Origin: Kitasatospora aureofaciens
GTDB taxonomy: Bacteria > Actinomycetota > Actinomycetes > Streptomycetales > Streptomycetaceae
Length of the DNA: 64,000 nt
Direction of reading: 5' to 3'
Assembly (NCBI RefSeq): GCF_019192735.1
Contig: NZ_JAHTKP010000010.1
Location: 150,641-214,640 of the forward strand
Shown here piece after piece: positions 41,285 through 50,289 of the stretch. Under the pieces are notes generated by a model. It was not told the DNA's origin, made no database searches, and worked only from the letters and a program-made list of their open reading frames with translations. The position numbers and the translations under genes were made by a program. The stretch's first letter is position 1; each line of letters starts with the position of its first letter.

Positions 41285-41304
41285 GGCCCCGGTTCACCCT
41301 TGGC

Positions 41305-41338
41305 TCAGCCCTCGGTTCAGCCCTCGGTTCAGCCCTTG
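41305..41338 (-). repeat. 12-nt tandem repeat carrying in-frame stop codons
   Basis: The unit TCAGCCCTCGGT occurs at 41305-41316 and 41317-41328, with a partial copy from 41329 and a degenerate one before 41305. On the minus strand each unit holds a TGA, so the epimerase gene is followed by TGA codons in the same frame every four codons. Confidence 0.85.
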
Positions 41339-42315
41339 AGGAGCTCGGCCTCGCGCTCGGGGTCGAGCCCGACGTTCGGGCGGTCGGCGCGCTGCGGGGC
41401 GCTGCCGCCGATGGACTGCAGCCAGGCCCAGGTGTCCTCGACCGTCTCGGTCACCGGGCGGCAGCGCAGCCCGGCCCCGACCGCCCGGGCGACGGACGCG
41501 CCGTGCAGGAAGTCGTACAGTTCCCCGGGTGCCAGCCAGATCGGCAGCTCCGTCCACGGCTCGATGCCGGCCGCGACGATGCGCTCGGGGTCGGTCCAGC
41601 GCAGGTCCGCGTCCGAGCCGGTGGCCCACACACAGGCCTCCAGCAGCTCGCCCATCGTGGTGTGCCCGGCCGGGCTGACCACGTTGTACGCGCCGCCGAG
41701 CCGGGCCGCGGTGGCGTCCAGCATCCAGATGGCGAGGTCGCGGGCGTCGATGTACTGGAGGGCGAGATCGTGCGGGCCGGGGGCGAGCACCGGGCCGCCG
41801 CGGGCGATCCGGTTCAGCCACCAGGGCAGCCGGCCGATGTTCTCGTGCGGGCCGAGGATCAGCCCGGCCCGGGCGAGCAGGGCGCGCCCGCCGAACTCGG
41901 CCTCCAGCGCCAGCTCTGCACCGCGCTTGGCCTCCGCGTAGGGCACCTCGCCCTCGATGTCCGGGGAGGACTCGACCACCTTCGCCGACTCGTCCGCGCC
42001 GCCCACCAGCGGGTAGTCGTACACCGACCGGCTGGAGACGTACGCGTAGTGGCCGACCCGGCCGTTGAGCAGCCGGGCGCTGTCGCGCACCGCCGCCGGG
42101 GCCCAGGACCAGGTGTCCACCACCGCGTCCCACTCCCCCGAGGCCAGCGCCGCGAGCCCGCCCTCGGCGGTGCGGTCGCCCTTCACCACGGTCACGCCCT
42201 CGGGCGCGGGCTGCGTGCCGCGGTTGAGGGCCGTCACCTCCCATCCCCTGGCCAGCGCCTCCTCGGCGATGACCCGTCCGACGAACTTCGTTCCGCCCAG
42301 CAAGAGAAGCCTCAT
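41329..42315 (-). CDS. NAD-dependent epimerase/dehydratase-like SDR protein
   Basis: This 328-residue extended short-chain dehydrogenase-like protein begins MRLLLLGGTKFVGRVIAEEA, the dinucleotide-binding GGTKFVG variant. Catalytic-region residues VSSRSVYDYP and the later YAEAKRGAEL supply the Tyr-x-x-x-Lys-like element, in the form PYAEAKRG. It resembles reductases or epimerases of isoflavone-reductase or RNA-binding SDR type; the substrate is unknown. It converges with the AAA ATPase gene. Three in-frame stops in a row end it. Confidence 0.85.
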   Translation of the reverse strand: MRLLLLGGTKFVGRVIAEEALARGWEVTALNRGTQPAPEGVTVVKGDRTAEGGLAALASGEWDAVVDTWSWAPAAVRDSARLLNGRVGHYAYVSSRSVYDYPLVGGADESAKVVESSPDIEGEVPYAEAKRGAELALEAEFGGRALLARAGLILGPHENIGRLPWWLNRIARGGPVLAPGPHDLALQYIDARDLAIWMLDATAARLGGAYNVVSPAGHTTMGELLEACVWATGSDADLRWTDPERIVAAGIEPWTELPIWLAPGELYDFLHGASVARAVGAGLRCRPVTETVEDTWAWLQSIGGSAPQRADRPNVGLDPEREAELLKG

Positions 42316-42413
42316 GCCGACCACCCTGCGCCTCGGGTGGCCGGCATGGGAACAGCTGAACGCTCTGGGCGGAATCGCGCGCAGCGGACACGCCGTCAGC
42401 GAAAAGGGGAACC

Positions 42414-43460
42414 TCAGGCGGTGGAGCGGTGGTCCGGGTCGTGCATCTCGCCGACCAGCTCCTCCAGGACGTCCTCCAGCATGACCACGCCGAGCGTGCG
42501 CCCGTCCTGGTCGAGGACGGCCGCCAGGTGGCAGGTCGCCCGGCGCATCGCGCCGAGCGCGTCGTCCAGCGGGAGGCTGCCGCGCAGCACCGTGATCGGG
42601 CGCCACAGGCGGGCCGGGACGGGCAGCGACGGGTCGTCGACGTCGAGGATGTCCTTGAGGTGCAGGTAGCCCAGGTAGCCGTCGCCGGCCGGGTCGCCGT
42701 CGGTGACCGGGAAGCGTGAGAAGCCGGTGCGCAGCGCCAGCTCCTCGACCTGCGCGGCGGTCACCTTGGTGTCCACGGTGACCAGCTGCTCGGGCTTGAG
42801 CAGGACCTCGGTGACCGGGCGGCGGCCCAGCTCCAGGGCGTCCTCGAGGCGCTCCTGGCGGTCCTCGTCGAGGAGGCCGGCGTCCCGGGAGTCGACCAGC
42901 AGGTACATCAGCTGCTCGGTGGTGAAGACCGACTCGACCTCGTCCTTGGGCTCGACCTTGAACAGCCTCAGCACGCCGTTGGCGAAGGCGTTCAGGAAGC
43001 GGATCACCGGGGTGAGCCAGCGGGCCAGCCGGTCCAGCGGCGGGCCGAGCCAGAGCGCGGCCTTCTCCGGGCCGGCCAGCGCCATGTTCTTCGGCACCAT
43101 CTCGCCCATCACCATGTGCAGGAAGACCACGGCGGCGAGCGAGATCCCGTACGAGAGCGGGTGCATCAGGCCGGACGGGAGGCCGATCGCGTGGAACGGG
43201 CCCTCCAGCAGGCTCGCGATGGTCGGCTCGGCGAGCGCGCCGAGGCCCAGCGAGCAGACGGTGATGCCGAGCTGAGCGGCGGCGAGCATCGCGGAGACGT
43301 TCGACAGCGCGTGCAGCACGGTGCGGGCGCGCTTGTGGCCGGCCTCGGCGAGCGGTTCGATCTGGCTGCGGCGCACCGAGATCACGGCGAACTCAGCGCC
43401 GACGAAGAACGCGTTGCCGAGCAGCAGCAGGAGGGCGACGGCCAGTTGGAGCGCGGTCAT
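42414..43460 (-). CDS. CNNM/CorC-family membrane protein, second gene
   Basis: This 348-residue protein has an N-terminal CNNM (DUF21) transmembrane domain (residues about 1-170; AVISVRRSQIEPLAEAG and LHMVMGEMVPKNMAL) and a CBS pair (about 195-335; FSRFPVTDGDP and LGVVMLEDVLEELVGE). Members are linked to Mg2+/Co2+ efflux or homeostasis and are often mislabelled hemolysins. It lacks the C-terminal CorC_HlyC domain found in its upstream neighbour. Its ATG overlaps the stop of that gene (ATGA), so the two are translationally coupled and may form a heteromer. Confidence 0.93.
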   Translation of the reverse strand: MTALQLAVALLLLLGNAFFVGAEFAVISVRRSQIEPLAEAGHKRARTVLHALSNVSAMLAAAQLGITVCSLGLGALAEPTIASLLEGPFHAIGLPSGLMHPLSYGISLAAVVFLHMVMGEMVPKNMALAGPEKAALWLGPPLDRLARWLTPVIRFLNAFANGVLRLFKVEPKDEVESVFTTEQLMYLLVDSRDAGLLDEDRQERLEDALELGRRPVTEVLLKPEQLVTVDTKVTAAQVEELALRTGFSRFPVTDGDPAGDGYLGYLHLKDILDVDDPSLPVPARLWRPITVLRGSLPLDDALGAMRRATCHLAAVLDQDGRTLGVVMLEDVLEELVGEMHDPDHRSTA

Positions 43461-44797
43461 CGGGTCCCGTCCTCGTCACCGAACTCCGGATGCGCGGAGC
43501 TGCGTTCCACCCGGACCCGGCTGGTCCGGTGCCGGTCGACGGCCTCCACGGTCAGCAGCCATCCCGGCAAGTGGGCCTGCTCGCCCGGCTCGGGGAGCTT
43601 GCCGAGCAGGTCGGCGACCAGGCCGGCCAGGGTCTCGTACGGGCCGTCCGGGGCGAACAGGCCGATCGTCTCCAGCTGGTCGATCCGGGCCCGGCCGTCG
43701 GCCTCCCAGACCGGCCGGCCGTCCACCGCGGCCAGCGGGACCAGTTCGGGGGTGTCGGCCGGGTCGTGCTCGTCCTGCACCTCGCCGACGATCTCCTCGA
43801 CGATGTCCTCGACCGTCACGACGCCGGCGGTGCCGCCGTACTCGTCGACCACGATCGCCATCGGCTGGAGCCGGCGCAGCCGGTCGAGCAGCCGCTCGGC
43901 GGGCAGCGTCTCGGGCACCAGCAGCGGCGGCGATGCGAGCTCGCCGACCCGGACCCGGCCGCGGTGGACGGCCGGGACGGCCAGGGCGTCCTTGAGCGTG
44001 ACGATGCCGGTGACCTCGTCCAGGCTGTCGATGTAGACCGGGAAGCGGGACAGTCCGGTGGCCCGGGTCAGGTTGACCACGTCGGAGGCGGTGGCGTTGC
44101 GCTGCAGGGCGGCGACGTCCAGGCGCGGGGTCATCACGGACTCCGCGGTGAGCTCGCCGAGGCCCAGGGTGCGGACGAACAGGGTCGCCGACTCCTCGTC
44201 TATCGCGCCGGCCCTGGCCGAGTGCCGGGCCAGCGAGACCAGCTCGGCGGGGGTGCGGGCGTGCGCCAGCTCCTCCTGCGGCTCGATGCCGAAGGCGCGG
44301 ACCGTCCGGTCGGCGGCCCCGTTGAGGAAGCTGATCACCGGGCGGCAGGCGCGGGAGAACGCCACGTGCGGCGCGGCGACCGCGCGGGCCACCCGGAGCG
44401 GCCGGGAGATCGCCCAGTTCTTCGGGACCAGCTCGCCGATCACCATCTGCAGGACGGTGGCCAGCAGCATGCCGATGATCACCGCGGTGCCGTGGGCGAC
44501 CGCGTCAGGCAGGCCGATGCCGCGGAAGACCGGGCTCAGCAGCGTGGACAGCGCCGGCTCGGCGAGCATGCCGACCACCAGCGAGGTGACGGTGATGCCC
44601 AGCTGGGCGCCGGAGAGTTCGAAGGAGAGGTGCCGCAGGGCCCTCGCGACCCGGTCGGACTTGGCGTCGCCCGCCTCGGCGGCTCGGTCCACCGCCCCGC
44701 GCTCGACGGTCACGAAGGCGAACTCGGCGGCCACGAACAGGCCGTTGGCGAGGATGAGCAGGAAGGCCGCGAGCAGCAGCAGCCAGGCGATGATCAC
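43457..44797 (-). CDS. CNNM/CorC-family membrane protein, first gene
   Basis: This 446-residue protein has a DUF21 membrane domain (residues 1-190; FVTVERGAVDRAAEAG and LQMVIGELVPKNWAI), a CBS pair (about 205-335; ESVMTPRLDVAALQ and MAIVVDEYGGTAGVVTVED) and a C-terminal CorC_HlyC domain that ends in a charged tail. The start is GTG with GGAAGG upstream. The family is associated with divalent-cation transport. It heads a two-gene operon with a shorter paralogue that has lost the CorC domain. Confidence 0.94.
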   Translation of the reverse strand: MIIAWLLLLAAFLLILANGLFVAAEFAFVTVERGAVDRAAEAGDAKSDRVARALRHLSFELSGAQLGITVTSLVVGMLAEPALSTLLSPVFRGIGLPDAVAHGTAVIIGMLLATVLQMVIGELVPKNWAISRPLRVARAVAAPHVAFSRACRPVISFLNGAADRTVRAFGIEPQEELAHARTPAELVSLARHSARAGAIDEESATLFVRTLGLGELTAESVMTPRLDVAALQRNATASDVVNLTRATGLSRFPVYIDSLDEVTGIVTLKDALAVPAVHRGRVRVGELASPPLLVPETLPAERLLDRLRRLQPMAIVVDEYGGTAGVVTVEDIVEEIVGEVQDEHDPADTPELVPLAAVDGRPVWEADGRARIDQLETIGLFAPDGPYETLAGLVADLLGKLPEPGEQAHLPGWLLTVEAVDRHRTSRVRVERSSAHPEFGDEDGTR

Positions 44798-45051
44798 AGT
44801 GCCGCCTGCCTTCCGGGGGTCGGAAGTGAGGCGGCGCAGGTACTACCGGACGGATCGTCCATCGAGGGGAGGTGTCACTCCTCAGGTCGTTTTCGAGCAG
44901 TCTTTCGGGCAGGGCAGTCGCTTTCGGGCAGGCCACGACCTTTGCCCTGCTTTTACCAGCGTAGACCATAGCGGTTTCGACGGCAGGAGGTGTGTTCGAA
45001 CCCACCGGGCTCGCCGGGCCATGGAATCGCAGGTCCGCGGCCCCGGCGGGT
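44798..45051. other. 254-base promoter-containing gap upstream of the CNNM operon
   Basis: No gene is supported. The middle contains repeated TTTCGGGCAGGGC/TTTCGGGCAGGCC words (44900-44935), and near 44955-44985 the minus strand has TATGGT and TACGCT hexamers that could be -10 elements. Function is not decidable. Confidence 0.35.
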
Positions 45052-45489
45052 TCAGACCTGGGCGTGGTGCTCGACCAGGTCGCGCAGCGCGCGGGCGTTC
45101 GCGATGGCCTGGGACTTGCCGACGCCGGACTGGATGCCGACCGCGGCCAGCGAGGTGCCGTCAGCGAGGTCGAGGGTGGCCCACGGGTCGCCCTGGCGGA
45201 AGTTGACCCGGACGATCTCCGCCCAGGCGAGCCGGCGGCGGCGGACGAAGTTGACCACCGTCACGCCCTCGGCGTCGGCCGTCACCCGGGGGCGGGCCAG
45301 CATCAGGCCGACGCACGCGAAGGCCACGCCGCTGCCGACCATCATGATCCGGTCGTTGAGCTGCCAGTTCTCCGGGAGCGCGAAGGCCATCGCGGCGAAC
45401 AGCACCACCAGCAGCGCGCAGACCGGCAGCAGCACGGCGCGGGTGCGGCGCGGGGCCCAGGTGACGGGGAACTCGACGGGCGTGGACAC
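45052..45489 (-). CDS. PH-like (bPH) domain membrane protein
   Basis: This 145-residue protein has two membrane helices (about residues 18-37 and 48-65) followed by a compact PH-like domain: VTADAEGVTVVNFVRRRRLAW, EIVRVNFRQGDPWATLDLADG. Such proteins are widespread and uncharacterised in actinobacteria; this one is usually found next to hisG in Streptomyces. The GTG start at 45489 follows GGAG. A six-copy 9-nt repeat lies in its 5' leader. Confidence 0.82.
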   Translation of the reverse strand: MSTPVEFPVTWAPRRTRAVLLPVCALLVVLFAAMAFALPENWQLNDRIMMVGSGVAFACVGLMLARPRVTADAEGVTVVNFVRRRRLAWAEIVRVNFRQGDPWATLDLADGTSLAAVGIQSGVGKSQAIANARALRDLVEHHAQV

Positions 45490-45506
45490 GTGGGGTCTCC
45501 GGTGGG

Positions 45507-45559
45507 GGTGGTTCGGGTGGCTCGGGTGGTCCGGGTGCTTGGGGTACTTCGGGTGCTTG
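45507..45559 (-). repeat. Six 9-nt tandem repeats in the PH-protein leader
   Basis: Degenerate units of GGTGGTTCG (variants GGTGGCTCG, GGTGGTCCG, GGTGCTTGG, GGTACTTCG) run from 45507 to 45559, about 20 bases upstream of the GTG start on the other strand. A repeat with the same GGTTCG core occurs at 50611. Confidence 0.7.
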
Positions 45560-45566
45560 CAGCGAA

Positions 45567-45598
45567 AGGGCGGGGACGCCGACCGGCGTCCCCGCCCT
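45567..45598 (-). terminator. Terminator of the hisE-hisG operon
   Basis: AGGGCGGGGACGCCG at 45567-45581 pairs over 15 bp with 45584-45598, leaving a minimal loop. It lies 38 bases downstream of hisG. Confidence 0.85.
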
Positions 45599-45635
45599 AT
45601 TCAACCGTTCCTTACTCGCGCGACAGCAGGAGAGG

Positions 45636-46484
45636 TCAGAGGCGGCAGGCGTGGATGTTGGTGACCAGGATCGCCCGGGCGCCGATGCTCCACAGGTCGT
45701 CCATGATCCGCTGGGCCTCCTTGCGGAGCACCATCGAACGGACGGCCACCCAGCCCTCGGTGTGCAGCGGAGAGACGGTCGGCGACTCCAGGCCCGGAGT
45801 GAGCGCGACGGCGGCGCTGACCTTCTCGGCGCGGATGTCGTAGTCCATCAGCACGTATCGGCGGGCCACCAGCACGCCCTGGAGGCGGCGCAGGAACTGG
45901 TCCACCCCCGCGTCCTCGCCCGCGCCCTTGGGGCGGATCACCACGGCGTCGGAGATCAGGATCGGCTCGCCGAACACCTCCAGGCCGGCGTTGCGCAGGC
46001 TGGTGCCGGTCTCCACGACGTCGGCGATCACGTCGGCGACGCCCAGCTGCACCGCGGTCTCGACGGCGCCGTCCAGCTTGGTGACGGTCGCCTTCACCCC
46101 GTGGTCGGCGAGGTGCTGCTCGACCAGGCCGGTGTAGGAGGTCGCGATCCGCAGGCCCTCCAGGCCCTTCACGTCCTCGACGGCGACGCCCTCGGGACGG
46201 GCGAAGCGGAAGGTCGACCCGCCGAAGCCGAGGGCGAGCACCTCCTCGGCGTTGGAGTGAGAGTCCAGCAGCAGGTCGCGGCCGGTGATGCCGACGTCCA
46301 GGCGGCCGGAGCCGACGTAGACGGCGATGTCGCGCGGGCGGAGGAAGAAGAACTCGACCTGGTTGTCCGGGTCGACGAGGACGAGCTCCTTGGGATCCTT
46401 CCGCTGGCGGTAGCCGGCCTCATGGAGCATCTCCGCCGCGGGACCCGAGAGAGAACCCTTGTTGGGGACGGCGATGCGCAGCAT
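45636..46484 (-). CDS. hisG: ATP phosphoribosyltransferase (long form)
   Basis: This 282-residue HisG of the hetero-independent long type has the periplasmic-binding-like catalytic core beginning MLRIAVPNKGSLSGPA, ITGRDLLLDS, the PRPP-binding region VQLGVADVIADVVETGTSL, and the C-terminal regulatory ACT-like domain (about residues 200-282, starting near LMDYDIRAEKVSAAV). It makes phosphoribosyl-ATP from ATP and PRPP, the first, histidine-inhibited step of histidine synthesis. It follows hisE with a 57-base gap. Confidence 0.97.
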   Translation of the reverse strand: MLRIAVPNKGSLSGPAAEMLHEAGYRQRKDPKELVLVDPDNQVEFFFLRPRDIAVYVGSGRLDVGITGRDLLLDSHSNAEEVLALGFGGSTFRFARPEGVAVEDVKGLEGLRIATSYTGLVEQHLADHGVKATVTKLDGAVETAVQLGVADVIADVVETGTSLRNAGLEVFGEPILISDAVVIRPKGAGEDAGVDQFLRRLQGVLVARRYVLMDYDIRAEKVSAAVALTPGLESPTVSPLHTEGWVAVRSMVLRKEAQRIMDDLWSIGARAILVTNIHACRL

Positions 46485-46541
46485 GGGAGGTCAGTTCCTT
46501 ACCTGTGTGGGAGGTGGGAGGGTGTGATGTTCGGAGCGGGT

Positions 46542-46814
46542 CTAGAGGTACTTGTAGACGTCGTCGAGCGTCAGTCCGCGGGCAACCATCATCACCTGAA
46601 GGTGGTAGAGGAGCTGCGAGATCTCCTCCGCCGTCTGCTCGTCCGACTGGAACTCGGCGGCCATCCAGACCTCGGCGGCCTCCTCGACGACCTTCTTGCC
46701 GATCGCATGGACGCCCTGCTGGACGAGCTGCGCGGTACGGGAGGACGAGGGGTCGCCGGTGGCGGCCTTCTGCTGGAGCTCGGCGAAGAGCTCCTCGAAT
46801 GTCTTCGAAGCCAT
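46542..46814 (-). CDS. hisE: Phosphoribosyl-ATP diphosphatase
   Basis: This 90-residue all-alpha MazG-like protein has the conserved metal-binding acidic residues in [15 protein letters not shown] and [18 protein letters not shown]. It hydrolyses phosphoribosyl-ATP to phosphoribosyl-AMP, step two of histidine synthesis. It precedes hisG in a two-gene unit. A strong hairpin (46856-46903) separates it from ribH, so it probably has its own promoter or depends on readthrough from the rib operon. Confidence 0.97.
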   Translation of the reverse strand: MASKTFEELFAELQQKAATGDPSSSRTAQLVQQGVHAIGKKVVEEAAEVWMAAEFQSDEQTAEEISQLLYHLQVMMVARGLTLDDVYKYL

Positions 46815-46855
46815 GATGGACTCACCTTACGGCGTGCGGGCTGACGGACGGTAAA

Positions 46856-46903
46856 CGGTCCCGGACCGTGGACAGTCACGTGGACGTCCACGGTCCGGGA
46901 CCG
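46856..46903 (-). terminator. Hairpin at the end of the rib operon
   Basis: CGGTCCCGGACCGTGGA at 46856-46872 pairs perfectly over 17 bp with 46887-46903, with a 14-base loop, 24 bases beyond the ribH stop and 42 bases before hisE. Confidence 0.85.
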
Positions 46904-46905
46904 GC

Positions 46906-46931
46906 GGGCGATGTCAGAGGGCGATGTCAGA
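46906..46931 (-). repeat. Tandem 13-nt duplication over the ribH stop codon
   Basis: GGGCGATGTCAGA is repeated exactly at 46906-46918 and 46919-46931. The ribH TGA lies inside the second copy (46927-46929); the other copy carries a second, out-of-frame TGA. Confidence 0.85.
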
Positions 46932-47397
46932 GTGTGCTGAGCACCATGGCGGTGGCGACGGCAGCCGTGACGGCCTCGTGGCCCTTGTCCTCGGCGGAGC
47001 CCGGCAGGCCCGCGCGGTCGAGCGCCTGTTCCTCGTTGTCGCACGTCAGCACGCCGAAGCCGACCGGGACGCCGGTGTCCACGCTGACCTGGGTGAGGCC
47101 GGCGGTGGCCGCCTGGCACACGTAGTCGAAGTGCGGGGTGCCGCCGCGGATGACCACACCGAGGGCGATCACCGCGTCGTAGTGGCTGTCGGCGAGGCAC
47201 TTGGCGGCGACCGGCAGTTCGAAGGTGCCGGGGACGCGCAGGACGGTCGGCTCGGCGATGCCGAGCTCCTTGAGCGCGCGGTGGGCGCCGTCCAGCAGGC
47301 CGTTCATCACCTTGTCGTGCCACTGGGCGGCGACGATCGCGACCTTGAGGTCGGCGGCGCCGTCGATGGTCAGCTCGGGGGCTCCGTGGCCACTCAT
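46927..47397 (-). CDS. ribH: 6,7-dimethyl-8-ribityllumazine synthase
   Basis: This 156-residue lumazine synthase has [20 protein letters not shown], the substrate loop [33 protein letters not shown] with the catalytic His, and [21 protein letters not shown]. It condenses 3,4-dihydroxy-2-butanone 4-phosphate with the aminopyrimidine to lumazine, the penultimate riboflavin step, and forms large capsid-like assemblies. It follows ribBA after 41 bases and is the last gene of the operon controlled by the FMN riboswitch. Confidence 0.97.
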   Translation of the reverse strand: MSGHGAPELTIDGAADLKVAIVAAQWHDKVMNGLLDGAHRALKELGIAEPTVLRVPGTFELPVAAKCLADSHYDAVIALGVVIRGGTPHFDYVCQAATAGLTQVSVDTGVPVGFGVLTCDNEEQALDRAGLPGSAEDKGHEAVTAAVATAMVLSTL

Positions 47398-47438
47398 GTG
47401 CTTACTTCCTGTTCGTCGGGGGTCGGGTTCGGGCGTGT

Positions 47439-48704
47439 TCAGGAGCCGAGGCCGGGCAGGTCGTGGCCCATCCGGTCGCGCTTGGTGCGCAGGTAGCGCA
47501 GGTTGTGCTCGGAGGGCGCGATCTCGACCGGTTCGCGCCCCTTGACCTTGAGGCCGTGCTCGGTGAGCGCGGTGAGCTTCTCGGGGTTGTTGGTCAGCAG
47601 GGTCAGCGAGCGCACCCCGAGGTCGACCAGCATCTGGGCGCCGATGCTGTAGTCGCGCGCGTCCGCCGGTAGGCCGAGGTCGAGGTTGGCGTCGACGGTG
47701 TCCCGCCCCTGTTCCTGCAGCTCGTAGGCGCGCAGCTTGTGGGCCAGGCCGATCCCCCGGCCCTCGTGGCCGCGCAGGTAGAGCACCACGCCACGGCCGG
47801 CCTCGGCGACCCGGCGCAGCGAGGCCTCCAGCTGCGGGCCGCAGTCGCAGCGCAGCGAGCCGAGGACGTCGCCGGTCAGGCACTCGGAGTGGACCCGAAC
47901 GAGCACGTCCTCGCCGTCCGGCAGCCGTCCGTCCGCGCCGAGTCCGCCCGCCACCAGGGCGATGTGCTCGATGCCGTCGATGGTGCCCTTGTAGCCGACG
48001 GCGGTGAACTCGCCGTGGACGGTGGGCAGGGAGGTGGTCGCGGCCCGGTCGACGTGCAGTTCGGTGCGGCGGCGGTAGGCGATCAGTTCCTCGATGGAGA
48101 TGATCGCAAGGCCGTGCTCGCGGGCGAAGACGATCAGCTCGGGCAGCCGGGCCATGCTGCCGTCGTCGTTGACCACCTCGGCGATCGCGCCGGCCGGCGA
48201 CAGCCCGGCGAGCCGGGCCAGGTCCACGGCGGCCTCGGTGTGCCCGGGGCGGACCAGCACGCCGCCCTCGACGGCGCGCAGCGGGAAGACGTGCCCGGGG
48301 CGGGTCAGGTCACCCGGCTCGGTGCCGGGCGAGGACAGCAGCCGGACGGTGCGGGCGCGGTCGGCGGCGGAGATGCCGGTGTCGACCCCCTCGCGGGCGT
48401 CCACCGAGACGGTGTACGCGGTGCCCTTGCGGTCCTCGTTGACCTGCGTCATCGGCGGGAGCTTGAGCCGGTCCAGCTCGTCGCCGGTCATCGGGGCGCA
48501 GATCACGCCGGAGCTGTAGCGGATGGTGAAGGCCATCAGCTCGGGAGTGGCGGCGGAGGCGGCGAAGACGATGTCGCCCTCGTTCTCGCGGTCCTCGTCG
48601 TCGACCACGATCACGGCGCGGCCGAGGGCGATGTCGGCGATGGCCCGCTCGACCGGGTCGAGCACGAACTCGTCGGCGTGGCCGTCGGTCTGATGGGTGG
48701 TCAT
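47439..48704 (-). CDS. ribBA: Bifunctional DHBP synthase / GTP cyclohydrolase II
   Basis: This 421-residue protein has two domains. RibB covers residues about 10-210, with [15 protein letters not shown] and the acidic metal ligands, and [16 protein letters not shown]. RibA covers about 215-421, with Zn ligands in [21 protein letters not shown], the catalytic [16 protein letters not shown] and [12 protein letters not shown]. It supplies both precursors of lumazine from ribulose 5-phosphate and GTP. Its ATG overlaps the stop of the RibM gene (ATGA). Confidence 0.97.
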   Translation of the reverse strand: MTTHQTDGHADEFVLDPVERAIADIALGRAVIVVDDEDRENEGDIVFAASAATPELMAFTIRYSSGVICAPMTGDELDRLKLPPMTQVNEDRKGTAYTVSVDAREGVDTGISAADRARTVRLLSSPGTEPGDLTRPGHVFPLRAVEGGVLVRPGHTEAAVDLARLAGLSPAGAIAEVVNDDGSMARLPELIVFAREHGLAIISIEELIAYRRRTELHVDRAATTSLPTVHGEFTAVGYKGTIDGIEHIALVAGGLGADGRLPDGEDVLVRVHSECLTGDVLGSLRCDCGPQLEASLRRVAEAGRGVVLYLRGHEGRGIGLAHKLRAYELQEQGRDTVDANLDLGLPADARDYSIGAQMLVDLGVRSLTLLTNNPEKLTALTEHGLKVKGREPVEIAPSEHNLRYLRTKRDRMGHDLPGLGS

Positions 48705-49348
48705 GCGGTGACTCCCTGCGGGACGGTGACGGACTGGGGACGGGGCTCACGGGTGCTCAGCCACCAGGCACGCAGGCCGAGCAGCACCAGGACGAAGTAG
48801 ATCGAGTAGGTGAGGCCGGAGAAGGAGTAGCCGCTGTTGAAGGCGAGCGGGACGCCGACCACGTCGACGGCGATCCAGGCGAACCAGAACTCCAGCCAGC
48901 CGCGCGCCTGGGCGACCATCGCGGCCAGCGTGCCGACGAAGATGTAGGCGTCCGACCACGGGCTCCAGGACAGGCTGGGGTAGGCCTGGAACAGCAGGGC
49001 CAGGCCTACTGTCCCGGCCGCGGTGCCGCCCACCAGGGCCGCGCGCTCGGGCCAGGTGGCGAAGCGGACGGCGATCGTGCCGGTGTCCCGGCGGCCGCGC
49101 TGCCACTGGGACCAGCCCCAGGCGGCGGTGACGATGACGATCAGCTGCTTGCCGATCAGGCCCGGGACGTGGCCGCCCAGGTAGGCGGCGATCAGCACGG
49201 CGCCGGAGAGCAGCTGGACCGGCCAGCTCCACACCGAGCGGCGCCAGCCGAGTGCGAGCCCGGTCAGGCCGAGCAGGTTGCCGAACATGTCGGCCCACTT
49301 CACGTGTTCGCCGAGGACGGTGAACGCCTCGCCGCTGAGCCAGCTCAC
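48701..49348 (-). CDS. ribM: PnuC-family transporter, RibM-type riboflavin uptake protein
   Basis: This 215-residue membrane protein has about seven helices and the PnuC-family pattern ([31 protein letters not shown], and a C-terminal [16 protein letters not shown]). PnuC proteins import nicotinamide riboside, but the gene lies inside the rib operon. The homologous operon member RibM of Streptomyces davawensis transports riboflavin and its analogue roseoflavin. The start GTG overlaps the ribE stop (GTGA) and the stop overlaps the ribBA ATG, so all are co-translated. A riboflavin role is inferred from context. Confidence 0.88.
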   Translation of the reverse strand: MSWLSGEAFTVLGEHVKWADMFGNLLGLTGLALGWRRSVWSWPVQLLSGAVLIAAYLGGHVPGLIGKQLIVIVTAAWGWSQWQRGRRDTGTIAVRFATWPERAALVGGTAAGTVGLALLFQAYPSLSWSPWSDAYIFVGTLAAMVAQARGWLEFWFAWIAVDVVGVPLAFNSGYSFSGLTYSIYFVLVLLGLRAWWLSTREPRPQSVTVPQGVTA

Positions 49349-50076
49349 TTGGACTCCCCCGAATCGATGGTGCTGACGGTGCTGTCGATGGTGCCGACGG
49401 TGCTGATGATGTCGCTGGGCAGGTTCGTCCCCGGCAGGTTCGGCAGGGTGCGGGACTCCAGCAGCCGCTCCACGTACTTGGCGAGGACGTCCACTTCGAG
49501 GTTGACGCTCTCGCCGACGGCCTTGGCGCCGAGCGTGGTCAGCGCGAGGGTGGCCGGGATCAGGCTGACGGTGAAGCTGTCGCGGGCCGCCTCGACGACG
49601 GTGAGGCTGACGCCGTCGACGGTGATCGAGCCCTTCTCCACCAGGTAGCGGGAGATGGTGTCCGGCAGCGAGAACCGCAGGACCTCCCACCGGAGTTCGC
49701 CGGCCGCGTCGCGCTCGCCCGGCTCGCGGCCCAGCAGCGTGCCGGTGGCGTCCACGTGGCCCTGGACGAGGTGGCCGCCGAGCCGGTCGCCGAGCGCCAT
49801 CGCGCGCTCCAGGTTGACCGGGGAGCCGGGCCGCAACTCGCCGAGGCTGGAGCGGTGCAGCGTCTCGGCCATCACGTCGGCGCTGAACTCACCGGTTCCG
49901 GCGGCCAGTTGGTCGCGGGTGTCGACGACGGTCAGGCAGACGCCGTTGACCGCGATGGAGTCACCGTGACGGGCACCCGCACAGACCACCGGGCCGCGCA
50001 GGCGGATCCGCGAGGACTCGCCGATCTCCTCGATCGACACGACCTCGCCGAGCTCTTCGATGATGCCGGTGAACAC
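49345..50076 (-). CDS. ribE: Riboflavin synthase alpha chain
   Basis: This 243-residue protein has two tandem lumazine-binding halves. Each has the pattern FTGIIEELGEVVS or HVDATGTLLG and a product-binding VNGVCLTVVD or VDGVSLTVVEA. It dismutates two lumazines to riboflavin and the aminopyrimidine. The start GTG (50076) has GGAGAA at good spacing; a longer frame into the leader is not family-like. The last 35 residues (SDIISTVGTIDSTVSTIDSG) extend beyond usual riboflavin synthases and are encoded by a tandem 21-nt repeat. Confidence 0.95.
   Translation of the reverse strand: MFTGIIEELGEVVSIEEIGESSRIRLRGPVVCAGARHGDSIAVNGVCLTVVDTRDQLAAGTGEFSADVMAETLHRSSLGELRPGSPVNLERAMALGDRLGGHLVQGHVDATGTLLGREPGERDAAGELRWEVLRFSLPDTISRYLVEKGSITVDGVSLTVVEAARDSFTVSLIPATLALTTLGAKAVGESVNLEVDVLAKYVERLLESRTLPNLPGTNLPSDIISTVGTIDSTVSTIDSGESK
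49364..49405 (-). repeat. Tandem 21-nt repeat in the 3' end of ribE
   Basis: Two 21-nt units starting TCGATGGTG lie at 49364-49384 and 49385-49405 and differ at one base (T to C). They code, in frame on the minus strand, for the duplicated peptide STVGTIDSTVSTIDS just before the stop. Confidence 0.85.
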
Positions 50077-50242
50077 CCGGGTTCTCCTCGCGCTTGGGGC
50101 GCGGACTCCGGGGCGGCAAGGGAGATGACACGGACGGGCACCGGTGCACAAGCCGACGGCACGGCCCGTCGCCGGGGTGCCGGGACCGCCGGGAGATCGC
50201 TCGCCCGGCACGGAAGCGCGTGCGCTCCCGCCGTCCACCTGA

Positions 50243-50266
50243 CCGTGGACCACCGGGGGTCCACGG
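50243..50266 (-). promoter_or_regulatory. Hairpin downstream of the FMN riboswitch (possible expression platform)
   Basis: CCGTGGACC (50243-50251) pairs with 50258-50266 with a 6-base loop. It lies about 25 bases 3' of the riboswitch on the minus-strand transcript and before the ribE start. No U-tract follows. It could be part of the switch mechanism or a leader structure. Confidence 0.4.
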
Positions 50267-50289
50267 GTACTGCTCTTCGTCCGCCCGCG

